From: Pantoea sp. Cy-639
Lineage (GTDB): Bacteria > Pseudomonadota > Gammaproteobacteria > Pseudomonadales > Pseudomonadaceae
Direction: 5' to 3'
NCBI RefSeq assembly: GCF_011752525.1
Contig: NZ_VWXI01000001.1
Location: forward strand, 1 to 64,000
Length of the DNA stretch: 64,000 nucleotides
The position numbers and the translations under genes are program-made. Below are positions 45,301-53,753 of the stretch, piece after piece (the first letter of the stretch is position 1; each line of letters starts with the position of its first letter). Under the pieces are notes generated by a model. It saw only the letters and a program-made list of their open reading frames with translations, was not told the DNA's origin and did not search any database.

Positions 45301-48300
45301 TGGCGCTGACCTGGTGGCTGGCATGAATCGCCACCTGGGCGAAGCCGAGGGTCTGGCGCGCCATGTCGGCGCTGCCGTCAGGCTGGCTGGCAGGGCCATA
45401 GCCGAACACCATGTCGCTCACCTGGATATCCAGCACACCATCGCCGCTGCCGGCGCCGCCGGCAATCGGTGCCCCGGCCGGCGTGCGCGCGCCGTTCCAG
45501 ATCAGGCTGCCGGTACGAATCACCGCGCGATCGTCGGCGTGGCCCTGGCCATAGATGGCTGGCACCCCGAGGATCAGGTCCTGCAGGCGGTTCTTGCCGG
45601 TCAGTGGATCGAAGGTGTCGAGCACGCTGCTGCCAAAGAAGTTCAGCGAGTCGGACGCCGACAGCGTCAGGGTTTCCAGCCCGGGTACGCCAGTGCTGGC
45701 GTCGCCGCGGAACAACCGGTCGAGCACCTGCTGGTTGAGGGTCAGGCCGCGCCCGAGCACGCCATCGGCTGCTGCGCTGGCCAGGGCCTGGGCCGAGCCG
45801 ACGTTGATCCGGCCCACGGCCAGGCCCAGGTGACGGGTGCCGAAACTGACCTGCTCGCCGAGGCTGAAGCTGTTGTCGGTGGCGGCGAACAGCGAACCTT
45901 CGGAGTACAGCCGGGTATTGCCCTGGCAACTGCCGCTGGCGCACTCGCCAAGAATGATGGTGCCGGGACTCGAGGTAATGTCGCCCGGCTCCGGGGGCTG
46001 CACGTCGACCCGGCCGTTGGACACCACCAGCAAGGCCCGCTTGCCCGGCGCCAGCAGGTAGCCGGCACTGGCATCGAACGGCACCGTGCCCTGGCCCAGG
46101 GTCACCAGGCCGGCCCCCTGCTCGACGAACACGCCGCCGCTGGCCGAGTTGCTCGACAGCCAGATTTCCCCGGCCCTGAGCTCGGCCCCCGAGCGGACCC
46201 AGACGTTGCGGCTGCCACCTGTGAAGTTGACCAGATTGCCGCCCTGGCCATAGGTGACCTCGGCGCGGGTCCCGACAACCAGCCGCGGCGCCTTCAGCGC
46301 ATTGAGCTGGCTGGCCCGCAGGGCCAGTACCGCGGGATCGCCGCTGGCATCGCCGGCAGCGTCGGCGAGCACCTCGATGCCCATCAGCGCGCCAAGCACC
46401 GTGGCATGGCCAGGCCGCCCGTCCTTGGCCGCGGCGAAGTTCACCGTGCCCGCCACCCGCAGGTTGTCCGCCGCGTTGGCGCCGGCACGCAGGGCCAGGG
46501 TCAGGCCCTTGCCGTCGGCTTCGATGGCCGCGCGCGGCACGCCCTTGGCCGCGGCATCGGCGGCGACAAAGGCCGCGTAGGAGGTTTCGTTGTATTGCGA
46601 ATAGCGACGCAGGACCTCGCCGGCGGTGAGAATCACCTGGCCCGGCAATGCCTGGCGTACGGCGGTGTGGCGCGTCGACAAGCTGGCCGAAGTGCTCCAC
46701 GAGCCGTTGCGCAGCGCCAGGCTGCCAGCCTGTTGGCCCGCTGCGGCCACGCCATTGAGCTCGACGCGGAACGCCCCCGGCAGCAGTGCATAATTGGCCG
46801 GCATCAGCGTGTAGGTGCCGGCGGCCAGCCCGGGAATGCCGTGATCGAGGGTGATCTGCTGGCCGATGGCCGGGTCCGCCGCGCCCGAGGCACCGGCCAG
46901 CGGCGCGTAGTCCAGGGCCAGGCCGGGGACGATGGCGTAGACCGGATTGCTGGTCAGCGACGGCAACAGCAGGCGCCCATCGGCATCCAGCTGCGCCAGC
47001 GGGTGGTAACGAGCGTCCGTGGAGCCGCCGCGCCCGGACACGAAACCTGCGCCGGTCAGTTGACCGCCACCGGACAGATCGACCAGAGCACCGGCCTGCA
47101 CATCCACCTGCTGGCCGCCGAGCACCACGCCATGGGCGCTGTCGCCAGCGCCGCCAAGCAACTTGACCGCCTCGCCGCCATACAGGTAGGTCAGGCCATC
47201 CACCGTACCGCCATAGGGCATCGTCAACCCTGCGCCACTGACCGAGGTGATGCTGCCCGGCAGCAGGCGTACCTGATGCACGTCGCCGCCGCGCAACTCG
47301 CCACTGTCGCCGCCGACCATCACCTGCCCCAGAGGCGCGCGCACCACGCCACCCTGCTCCACCGTGCCGGCGAGCAGTTGCAGGCGGCCGAACGCCGACA
47401 GCGGCAGCGCCGGTGTCGCCACCGTGCTGCGGCCGATGCGCAAGGTCGCGTCCTTGCCGGCTTCGAGGGCACCAAAAGCCCCCGTCACCGGATAGACCTG
47501 CGCGGCCAGCAGTTCCAGGTCGGCGTTGGCCGAGAGCCGGCCGCGGTCGCTCTGCTTGAGGTTACTGCTGCCCAGCAAACGGATGTCGCCGTCACTGCGC
47601 AGGCGCCCGAGGGCAAAGCCACGGCGATCGAACACCAGGCTCTGTCCACCGGCCAGGCCGAGGCTGCCATGGGCGCCGAGACTCAGGCTGTCACGCAGTT
47701 CGATCAGGTTGGCCTCGACCTGCAGCTGTGCCTGGCTGTCGCGCAGCGATTGCCCGCCCTTGACGGTCGGGCGCTTGGCCAGGTCGAGGCTGTCATGGGT
47801 GCTGCCGGCCAGGCGCACGTAGGGCGCGCTCAAGCGCACCCGGCTATTGGCATCGGCGCTGTCGGCAAGCACCAGCGAGCCGCTGTACAAGCGCAGGTCC
47901 TGGGCCAGGCTCAAGTCGATATCGCCGGCGAATGCCAGCACCCCGTCGCTGAGCAGCGACAAACGGGTGAAGCCGCCGGCCTGCACGCGCTCCACCGCCA
48001 GGCGCGCCTGGCCGTAGCGCAGCGGGCCGTCCTGCACCGCGCCGGCCTGTTGCTCGAGCAACAGCTCACGGGGCGCGATCAGGCTGTCGACCAGCGCCCG
48101 GTTCAGATACAGACCGGTATCCAACGCCACCGTCAGGCTGCCGCCGGCGGCGCCGCTGCCCCCGGCTGCAGCGCTGAACGCTCCGTCCAGGCGCAGGCCG
48201 TTGTTCGAAGCCAGGCTGATGCTGCCACCAGCGCTGGCCAGCGCCAGCGGTCCCTGGCCGCGGATGTCGAGCAGCGCCTGGCTGCCGTCGGCACGCAATC

Positions 48301-51300
48301 GGGCGCCGGACTCGACGACCACGAACAGGTCGGCGGCATCGCTGACCCCGCGGGCATGATCGAGGGTGCCGCCAATGACGATGCTGCCGCCGTCGTCGAC
48401 CCGACCGTAGCGACGGCCCTGGGCGTCACGCGCGATATAGGCCCGCCCGCCGACATCGATCAATGCCGTGTCGCCCAGGCGGATGGCGCGCTGGTGCGGC
48501 GCCTCGGCAATACCGTCGCGTACCGACAGCGGCCGCTCCTGCAGCAGGCTGACCGCGCCGCCATGGGCCAGCAGGCTGCCCTCGAGGGTCAGGCTGGCGG
48601 TGCTGCTCAGGGCGATCGACTGCAACGGATCGACTTCCAGGGTCGCGCCGCGCCCGACCAGCAAGCGCGCCGATTCACGCGCGCCCTGATCGAGCAGCAC
48701 ATCGCCGGCGGCCAGGTTCAGGCTGGCGCCGCCGCGCTGCCCGAGCACGCCCTTGACCGCGTCCTCCTGCAGCAGTGGCGGCAGCCACCAGGGCAGCGGC
48801 TCCCCCAGGGGCTGGAGGCTGTCGAGCAGTTGCACCGGACGGGCCACCCGCACCTGGCTGTCCGCCGCGACCTCCAGGCGCTCGCTGCCGCGCAGGTTGT
48901 AGCGGGCAAAGCCCAGGTTGAAGAAGTCTTCGCCCAGGTAGACGCCGGCGTCGGCCGGCCGTGCGCCGCCGATCTGCACCCGCGCGCCACGGATGTCGAG
49001 GGTCCCCGCGCCACTGCTGCCATGCCCGCGCAACTGGCCGTCCAGTTGTAGCCGGCTGCTGCCGTCGACACCGCCACGCGCCCCGACGAAGGCCGTCTGC
49101 AGGGTGATGTCGCCGCCGCTGCCACCGAGCAGGCGCCCACCCTCGCGGCGCACCACGCCGGCAGAAACATCCAGCAGGCTGCCGCTGTCGAGCAGCACAT
49201 CGCCGGTGCTGCGCAGCGACAGGCTGCCGCCGTTGCGCCAGGCCCGGGCGGCGGCTTCGAAGCGGTCGCTGCGCACGCCGCTGACATCCAGGCGCACATC
49301 CCGCGCCACCTGCACCTGGGCCCGCAGACCCGCCGGGGTGGCCAGGGCCCGGTCGACCAGTTCGCTGCCATTGAGCTGGGGCAGTACATCCCCCAGGCGA
49401 ATGCTGCCGCCACGGGCGACCAGGTCGGCATCGACCGCCACCTGGGCGGCATGCAGCGCCAGTTGGCCACCGTCGGCCAGGTGCAGCGCGCCCTCGACCC
49501 GTACCTGCTCGCGGGCGGCGACCGTCAGCCCGCCGAGGGCGAAGCTGTCGAGCAGCTCGGTGTCCAGTTGCAGGCGCCCAAGGCGCGCGGCCTCGGTGGC
49601 GCCCTGCAGGGTCACCGCCGCGGCTTCGCCGCCACCACCGCTGCGCAACTGCACCTCGCGCAGCACCGGGCTCAGGCTGTAGGCCAGGGTCTTGCTCGCC
49701 GCCAGGTAGGTCGGCACCTGCTGCCCCACCACCAGTTGCGCGCCACGGGCACGGGCAGTGTGCACCTGCTGGTAGCCGTCCAGCCCGCTCACCGGCGCCT
49801 GCACCTGGCGTTCGTCCTGCCAGGTCTGGCCGACCAGCCGTCCTTCGAGCAGCGCGGCCTGGGTCGCCACCACCAGGCTGCCGGCATCGCGGCCGACGGT
49901 GTAGCCCTGCTCCAGGCGCTGTTGCGGGGCGATCAGCGGGTTGAAGAACAGCCGGGTCTGGTTCCAGCGCACGCTGCTGTCCTCGAAACCGCGGTAGACA
50001 CCGCTGTAGAGCAGGTCGCCGGGCGCCCGCGACAGCTCGTACAAGCGCCCGTCCGCGCCACGCAGCCAGCTTTGCCGAATCACCCCGTCCTGCACGGCCA
50101 GGGTGCCGCCGGACAGGTTGATTTCGGCGCCAGCGCGGGTCACCAAGTCCTGGCCGGTAAAGGTCAGGGTCCCGCCCTGGGCCATCCACTCACCAATACC
50201 GTGGCTACGGGTGCCCAGGTAGCCGCCGACTTCCAGCAGGCCACCGCCGGTGTACCAGCGTTCGCTGGCATAGCCGTTGACCCCGGCCGCCACGTGCACC
50301 AGTTCGCGCACGTCCACCCACACGTCGCTGTTGATCAACCCGCCACGGTCACGGTTGCCGGCAGCATCGCGCTGCTCGTTACCCTGCACGCTGATCTTGA
50401 TGTTGTTGCTTTCCATCGCCACCTTCACCCCCAGGGCGCCGGCGACATCCAGCCGGGCGCCGTCGTCCACCAGGCTGCGGCGCCCGGCACTGACGGCGAC
50501 CTGGCCACCGGTGGCCAGGGTCAGCGAGCCTTCCTGGAAGTGCACGGTACCGCCGCTGACCACCTCGATGCGCGACTGCTCCGGGCGATCGATCAGGGTA
50601 CCGAGGTTGTCGAAGCGGCCGCTGGCCTGGTTGCCGTTGACGCCGTTGACCTGGGTCAGGGCCGCCTCGCGCTGGCTGTCCAGGGCGCTGCTGGCATCGA
50701 GCAGCACGGCGCTGACGCTGCCCTGGCCGAAGCTCACGCTGCCGCTGGCATCGCTGGCGGAGTTGAGCAGGTGCAGGCTGCCACGGCGATCTACCGAGGT
50801 GCTGGCCAGCAGCACGCCGTCCTGGCGTACCTGGTGCCCGGTGAGGGTGATATCGCCACCGCTGGCCTGGATCAGGCCGCTGTTGCTCACCTGCCCGGCA
50901 CTGCTGCCGGCGCGCAGGCTGCTGGCCACCTCGTTGCCACGGGTGGTCGAGTACTTGTTGGCCTCGGTGCCCTGGCCCCGCCGGATGTAGAAATCGTCAC
51001 CGGCGGCCAGGGTAGCCTGGCCCTTGGCGGTGCTGATCGTACCGTCGTTGTGCACTTCGCTGCCGAGCAGCAGCACATAGCCGCCGCCCTGGGTGGAAGA
51101 CGCCGGTTCACGGGTGGCGATCTGCGCGCCACGCTCGACCAGCACCTTGCCACCTGCCTGGGTGAAAGTCGCCTGGCTAGCGCTGTTGTCCACGTACAGG
51201 CCACGCTGGGTGAACTGCTCGTCGCTGACCTGGGCGGCGGCGGCCACCAGGTTGCGCACATTGACCTGGCTGCTGCCGCTGAACACCACGCCATTGCGGT

Positions 51301-51982
51301 TGACCAGCATCACCGTGCCGGCCGCCTCGATCTGGCCCTGGATCTGGCTCGGCCGGGCGCTGGGGTCGTTGACCCGGTTGAGCACCGCCCACTGGGCCTG
51401 CTGGTCGAAGGTCAGCGTGGTATCGCGGCCGACGTTGAAGGTTTCCCAGTTGAGCACGGCCTTGTCGGCGGTCTGCTCGATGCGCACCTGGGTCTTGCCG
51501 CCGGCCTGGGTCTGCTGTGGCGCCTTGGCGTTGCGCCAGCCCTGGGTCAGCGGATTGTCGTCGACCTTCAGGCCGCCCTCGCCCAGGCCGTTGGGCACCA
51601 CCTGCGGCTGCACCTGGGCCAGGGTCCGGCCATTGGCCTGGGCGGCCTGCTGCGCGGCGATGGCGGCCACGGTGTCGTTGAGGTTGCTCAGCGAACGCTG
51701 GAACTGCTGGTTGAGCCGCTGCTGCTGGGCCAGTGCCGGTGGCGAACCCGGCTGCGGCAGCGTGCCGGCGGCACCGGTCCCCGCAGCCGGAGCGCTGGAG
51801 GCGCCCTTGGCGGCGAACCAGGCCGAGCTGAACGGCTGCGCGGCCTGGGCGCTGCTGGCCAGCATCAGCAAGGCAATGGCCTGGGCCAGCGGCTTGAGCG
51901 ACAAAGGCTCACCGACGCTCGACGGACGACGGCGCTGAACGGCTGGGGCGGGAAAGGCTGGCTGGGAGGGGCCGCGCGGCAT
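39347..51982 (-). CDS. giant two-partner-secretion exoprotein (filamentous hemagglutinin-like)
   Basis: About 4,211 residues from the ATG at 51982 (AAGGA 9 nt upstream; a start at 52009 is also possible). A signal segment ends near SSAQAAQP. The TPS secretion domain follows at about residues 140-310 (NWETFNVGRDTTLTF, LVNRNGVVFSGSSQVNVRNL). Then comes a very long beta-helix with Gly/Ala/Leu repeats, a block of LPAGTxL repeats at about 2700-2950, a three-fold Cys-containing repeat at about 2990-3115, and a DUF3739-like C-terminal part. There is no toxin tip or clear membrane anchor at the end. It is probably secreted through a TpsB/FhaC pore and used in adhesion or biofilm; no TpsB gene is visible in the window. 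Confidence 0.9.
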   Translation of the reverse strand: MPRGPSQPAFPAPAVQRRRPSSVGEPLSLKPLAQAIALLMLASSAQAAQPFSSAWFAAKGASSAPAAGTGAAGTLPQPGSPPALAQQQRLNQQFQRSLSNLNDTVAAIAAQQAAQANGRTLAQVQPQVVPNGLGEGGLKVDDNPLTQGWRNAKAPQQTQAGGKTQVRIEQTADKAVLNWETFNVGRDTTLTFDQQAQWAVLNRVNDPSARPSQIQGQIEAAGTVMLVNRNGVVFSGSSQVNVRNLVAAAAQVSDEQFTQRGLYVDNSASQATFTQAGGKVLVERGAQIATREPASSTQGGGYVLLLGSEVHNDGTISTAKGQATLAAGDDFYIRRGQGTEANKYSTTRGNEVASSLRAGSSAGQVSNSGLIQASGGDITLTGHQVRQDGVLLASTSVDRRGSLHLLNSASDASGSVSFGQGSVSAVLLDASSALDSQREAALTQVNGVNGNQASGRFDNLGTLIDRPEQSRIEVVSGGTVHFQEGSLTLATGGQVAVSAGRRSLVDDGARLDVAGALGVKVAMESNNIKISVQGNEQRDAAGNRDRGGLINSDVWVDVRELVHVAAGVNGYASERWYTGGGLLEVGGYLGTRSHGIGEWMAQGGTLTFTGQDLVTRAGAEINLSGGTLAVQDGVIRQSWLRGADGRLYELSRAPGDLLYSGVYRGFEDSSVRWNQTRLFFNPLIAPQQRLEQGYTVGRDAGSLVVATQAALLEGRLVGQTWQDERQVQAPVSGLDGYQQVHTARARGAQLVVGQQVPTYLAASKTLAYSLSPVLREVQLRSGGGGEAAAVTLQGATEAARLGRLQLDTELLDSFALGGLTVAAREQVRVEGALHLADGGQLALHAAQVAVDADLVARGGSIRLGDVLPQLNGSELVDRALATPAGLRAQVQVARDVRLDVSGVRSDRFEAAARAWRNGGSLSLRSTGDVLLDSGSLLDVSAGVVRREGGRLLGGSGGDITLQTAFVGARGGVDGSSRLQLDGQLRGHGSSGAGTLDIRGARVQIGGARPADAGVYLGEDFFNLGFARYNLRGSERLEVAADSQVRVARPVQLLDSLQPLGEPLPWWLPPLLQEDAVKGVLGQRGGASLNLAAGDVLLDQGARESARLLVGRGATLEVDPLQSIALSSTASLTLEGSLLAHGGAVSLLQERPLSVRDGIAEAPHQRAIRLGDTALIDVGGRAYIARDAQGRRYGRVDDGGSIVIGGTLDHARGVSDAADLFVVVESGARLRADGSQALLDIRGQGPLALASAGGSISLASNNGLRLDGAFSAAAGGSGAAGGSLTVALDTGLYLNRALVDSLIAPRELLLEQQAGAVQDGPLRYGQARLAVERVQAGGFTRLSLLSDGVLAFAGDIDLSLAQDLRLYSGSLVLADSADANSRVRLSAPYVRLAGSTHDSLDLAKRPTVKGGQSLRDSQAQLQVEANLIELRDSLSLGAHGSLGLAGGQSLVFDRRGFALGRLRSDGDIRLLGSSNLKQSDRGRLSANADLELLAAQVYPVTGAFGALEAGKDATLRIGRSTVATPALPLSAFGRLQLLAGTVEQGGVVRAPLGQVMVGGDSGELRGGDVHQVRLLPGSITSVSGAGLTMPYGGTVDGLTYLYGGEAVKLLGGAGDSAHGVVLGGQQVDVQAGALVDLSGGGQLTGAGFVSGRGGSTDARYHPLAQLDADGRLLLPSLTSNPVYAIVPGLALDYAPLAGASGAADPAIGQQITLDHGIPGLAAGTYTLMPANYALLPGAFRVELNGVAAAGQQAGSLALRNGSWSTSASLSTRHTAVRQALPGQVILTAGEVLRRYSQYNETSYAAFVAADAAAKGVPRAAIEADGKGLTLALRAGANAADNLRVAGTVNFAAAKDGRPGHATVLGALMGIEVLADAAGDASGDPAVLALRASQLNALKAPRLVVGTRAEVTYGQGGNLVNFTGGSRNVWVRSGAELRAGEIWLSSNSASGGVFVEQGAGLVTLGQGTVPFDASAGYLLAPGKRALLVVSNGRVDVQPPEPGDITSSPGTIILGECASGSCQGNTRLYSEGSLFAATDNSFSLGEQVSFGTRHLGLAVGRINVGSAQALASAAADGVLGRGLTLNQQVLDRLFRGDASTGVPGLETLTLSASDSLNFFGSSVLDTFDPLTGKNRLQDLILGVPAIYGQGHADDRAVIRTGSLIWNGARTPAGAPIAGGAGSGDGVLDIQVSDMVFGYGPASQPDGSADMARQTLGFAQVAIHASHQVSANHKGSLQVHHRRGDYQADGGFQYRGGDLLVDTPLWTGAAGSRNRVSAGGTLSVRGGGGALANGRDKLGAELLLEGQHLDLDGTFSLPSGKLTLEARDDLLLGEHARLDLAGRALAFNDVTRYSWGGELVLRSQDGNIRQAAGARIDLSASQNRAGRLSAIALGEQGGRIELLGQILGAASGSYNAGGTLVPYAQAQVDIRAQQLDDFAALNQRLNRDQVFGARQFQIKQGDLVIGNELKAHAVAVSLDNGRLTVDGRIDASGEQVGSIRLAARQGLTVTGNGQLDAHGSVLRVDSDGAIIDAPNRASIELSSGEGLLSLAGGARFDLRHGTAAPAGSGPGQHDGRSLGSIQLIAPRLGGDTAGDIAIEAREPLQILGARSIAVVGNQQYRDAPDGGTSASGRPVQVIDQAYLDGKHLRSSQFIDNLLGNRELLDQRLAGLNNATYAKALHLRPGVEIASRDSATDLVVQGDLDLSAHRYASLNPGLQKTTSPGSGEVGNLTLRAGGNLEVYGSINDGFAPPDLASDEARMDGRGWLLLPGKQPFDSDLVIPRSGVELAEGTQYPAGSVLNFDLLFAEASLPANTRLPSAMSLAAPLQLPAGTVLEAAVRDSAGNLLHAAGTLLGQALTLPAGSRLDAGSRLPVAVTVQGGTWNKGVALPDGGLIQRGSLALALGSRLPAGTDVKLAAGVDLVELRPSLGGQQGRNWALAQMLPAGSESWSMRLVAGADLDAADSRLTRPQADAGLLRLADQHYIAGQVKTGGTGPLPGTGKVWAPDNGAGFPAGEPVAEDQLVFCELVPDWCVAAPTTPNKPGLVWAPDNGAGFPVGEAVGEDQLVFCELVPDWCVAAPAKKLIVWTADNGAGFPAGEAVAEDQLVFCQLVPEWCSEIDGPTQPKPDPERIVVTPSTQLYSVLRTGTGDLDLISAGDWRLDSLYGVYTAGTQAAPLTVAGRDPHQIARGRQADGSLLGQPGAAYESATAQAYHTWYPELGGNLRIEAGGNLVGNLLAGKREPQGVRPQQATAAVGTWLWRQGQNEAGTPAAWGINFGTYAQRPGSDAVAPWLVGFTGIGTLGGGNLAVSVAGDAGLQQASNALESYVERSQGLNLVVASSGRIDASGRLRQTGGGDLDLRVGGGLNPGLAAVTAARTREDLGGVLVNLRGSTQVEAGSVGVVRPMFGSLGNQQDNSESRAYDPYTATRAPSLGGLTLMPGDSPMTLQARGDVVLQGVGDPGRIRQFNSQPFTGNDGVAYSANGDSWFSLWRPGTAIDLLSAGGNLVPILAQSNLGDSGDNLPVQGGRYFYPSVLRAVAANGSLYYGSSAIGAQSGPSSPYSLMLAPSPLTELQLLAGNSIYAGGYVISQSGTDSSALASAQRPAFLAREGGQVKASNLHGDLPRAAWSYPLFTYGVNTYASGSASPQAPARFYALGGDIVGLATGEILAFREDGLRLFQGAGPVRIMAGRDIVNAGVPLGSRRLAAAGVVDARFGGFNDVTSTGNLIIHGDARDVSLVSAGRDIRLSTFNVAGPGQLEVVAGRNLYQSGQGVASAYQEAAFNSIGRIGGADSGSDGASIAVIVGAGERGPDYARLLSRYLGAGQLADPALSLAAQPDKVAKVYDRELRTWLGERFAFSGDDEAARALFASLPDEQQRIFARQVYFSELREGGREYNNPGSARNGSYLRGRQAIAALFPEKDLAGNTIRYDGDATFYGGAGIHTDFGGAIQVLTPGGQQVFGVEGEAPPASAGVITQGSGDIQLYAQGSILLGQSRIMTTFGGSILGWSAGGDINAGRGSKTTVVYTPPKRTYDSWGNVGLAPSVPSTGAGIATLNPIAEVPPGDIDLIAPLGTIDAGEAGIRVSGNVNIAALQVVNAANIQVQGDAKGMPVVASVNTGAIASASAAASSASQAAEDVGRQQQAASRQRQPSVITVQVLGFGAERLVPGQDGASLNPQYRPQYNRQSPVQVLGAGALDERARAQLTEEERGNLLL
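42650..42990 (-). repeat. three tandem Cys-containing modules inside the exoprotein
   Basis: Three copies, spaced 129 and 120 nt apart, each encode PDNGAGFPAGExVAEDQLVF, then a Cys-x-LVPDWC-like pair. The second linker is shorter by 3 residues. Copies are highly similar at DNA level, so the expansion looks recent or maintained by gene conversion. Confidence 0.85.
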
Positions 51983-52131
51983 CGCTTCGGTTCCTTGTGC
52001 TGAAGACATGAAAGAGGCGCGGCCGTGATGCCGCTTTGCCATAAGGCAGGTCGGGCGCCGGGCCACCGAAGCTTTGTCATGCAAAGTTCATCTGCCTGGG
52101 CTATGTGGCGCTGGTACCGACGCACGGCAAA

Positions 52132-52171
52132 AAGCCCCTGGCGACGGTCTTGCGACCGCCGCCAGGGGCTT
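52132..52171 (-). terminator. strong terminator of the DING/PstS-like gene
   Basis: An 18-bp stem with one mismatch (AAGCCCCTGGCGACGGTC paired to 52154-52171) has a 4-nt loop. On the minus strand it is followed by TTTTTGCC, so it ends transcription from the phosphate-binding gene before the exoprotein gene. Confidence 0.85.
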
Positions 52172-52212
52172 GCCTGGATCACCGAGACTTCAGGCGATCC
52201 CGGAGGCATGGC

Positions 52213-53364
52213 TTACCAGCGACCGATACCGTTGCACACGGACGGGTTGTTGATGTCCAGGCCGCTACCGTAGGTGTTGTCGAGGAAGACCTTCTTGATC
52301 TCGCCGGCATACTCGGTCGGCAGGTTGACGAAGGTGTGGGCGGTGACCAGGCTCGACTTGTTGCCGCTGTACAGGTCGTTCAGGAAACCACGGATGGCGG
52401 TGGCATCGGCAGCGGTCTTGTAGCACTGACCCACCAGCAGGTTGGTGTAGCCGACGATCGGATAACCGGCGGACGGAACCGGACGGTCGCCAGCAGCGGC
52501 GCCGAAGGTCGGCACCCACTTGGTCGGGTCGGCGCGATCGGTGTCGTTGCTCGGCGCGATGGCGGTGCCGAGGGCTACCTGGGCGTTGGCCGAGGTCGGT
52601 AGCGGCGCGGTACCGGCGGCCATCGGCAGCTTGCTGACGCGGGCTACCACGGCGTTGTTGCCTGGGTTGACGTAGTCAGGGCTGATGTAGCCGATGCTGC
52701 CTTCGGTGGCGTTGATCTGGGTCATCACGTCACCGCTGCCCGAGACGCCTTTCCAGTTGGCCGGCACGGCGCTGAGCTTGGCGCTGGAGAAGGTGCTGCT
52801 GACCTTGAAGCTGGCCGGGCAGCTGTCGTTCAGGAAACGGGTCAGCAACTCGGTGGTGCCGCTGCTGCCGGAACGGTAGACGATGGTGATCGGCGTGGCG
52901 TCGGCGGTGCCCAGCAAGGCGCCCCAGGTGGTGGCCGAACCGGAGAACGCGGCGCACAGCTGGGCACCGCTCAGTTGCAGGGTAGTGTTGCCGGATTTCT
53001 TGTACGGAATGGTGACCGAGGTACCGACCGAAGGAATCTGGATCAAGTTGCCCCAGGCGGATTTGACCGGTGCATAGCGGGCGAAGTCATCGGCGTTGAG
53101 CACCGAGTCGGAGCCGGCGAAGTCGACGTCGACACCGGCCTGGTTGATCGAGGCGCCATCGTTGGTCAGGAAGGCGGTCTTGCCACCGCCGCTGCCCACG
53201 CCCACATAGGTGAAGCCGGCTGGCAGGATGCCGCCCAGGGCGCCTTTGCCGTTGTACAGCGGCTCAGGCAGGGTGGCGCCACCACCGACAATGGCAGCCA
53301 TGGATTGAGCCGAAGCCAGGGTAGCAGCCACCAGGGAGGCGGCGATCACAGTACGCTTAAACAT
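52213..53364 (-). CDS. DING/PstS-like secreted phosphate-binding protein
   Basis: This 383-residue protein has a signal peptide ending SMAA. The mature start AIVGGGATLPEPLYNGKG matches DING proteins, except that the usual N-terminal DING is AIVG. Phosphate-site motifs of the family are present: VGSGGGKTAFLTND, DFAGSDSVL, IPYKKSGNTTLQLS, YRSGSSGTTELLTRFL and the end NPSVCNGIGRW. DING proteins bind phosphate with high affinity in the periplasm or after type II secretion. AGGAGAT precedes the ATG. No pstCAB follows, so it is a stand-alone binder. Confidence 0.9.
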   Translation of the reverse strand: MFKRTVIAASLVAATLASAQSMAAIVGGGATLPEPLYNGKGALGGILPAGFTYVGVGSGGGKTAFLTNDGASINQAGVDVDFAGSDSVLNADDFARYAPVKSAWGNLIQIPSVGTSVTIPYKKSGNTTLQLSGAQLCAAFSGSATTWGALLGTADATPITIVYRSGSSGTTELLTRFLNDSCPASFKVSSTFSSAKLSAVPANWKGVSGSGDVMTQINATEGSIGYISPDYVNPGNNAVVARVSKLPMAAGTAPLPTSANAQVALGTAIAPSNDTDRADPTKWVPTFGAAAGDRPVPSAGYPIVGYTNLLVGQCYKTAADATAIRGFLNDLYSGNKSSLVTAHTFVNLPTEYAGEIKKVFLDNTYGSGLDINNPSVCNGIGRW

Positions 53365-53753
53365 GAAGCAATCTCCTATCGTCGTGTTCGTACGTTAAGT
53401 GGGTCGCGCATTGCTATGGCCACAGACCGTATACCCTGATCCAGAGGGGCTGGCGGCCTGTCCACGGAGCCAACATTCGCAGCTTGTGGTGACAGCCAAA
53501 GGAAAAAATCTCGGGAGCTCGACAGGGATTTTCTCGGGTTTTCGCCGTCGATTTCGCCGCCGCAGCGGCCTGTCGCGCCAGCGCGGCCAACAGTGCCGGG
53601 GGAGCACGCTCAGGAGGATCCGTGGCAACGCACACGGGAGCTCGGCAGGCCCGGCCCATCCGCCGACGCCTGTCCCTGTGCAAATGCGTGGTCGGTTGCA
53701 TTTGCCGCCCGCCTGTCCCAAGCTCTGGGATCCCTGCCGTCACGGACCGCGCG
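53365..53753. other. intergenic region between the DING-like and TPR genes
   Basis: This 389-nt divergent gap should hold both promoters. On the minus strand I see one CTGTCAC, which is half of a PHO box, but no convincing second half. There is no RNA gene, repeat or coding frame that I can support. Confidence 0.4.

Noticed and set aside
39545..49051. A 3,168-codon open frame on the plus strand, antisense to the exoprotein gene (and an 850-codon one at 49451-52003).
   Set aside because: In very GC-rich genes the antisense frame that mirrors the third codon position rarely meets stop codons. The translation is rich in Arg, His, Gln and Ala without domains, and the minus-strand frame encodes a clear TPS exoprotein.
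53365..53753. A PHO box before the DING/PstS-like gene.
   Set aside because: Only one half-site (CTGTCAC on the minus strand) is seen; the second half at the right spacing does not match.
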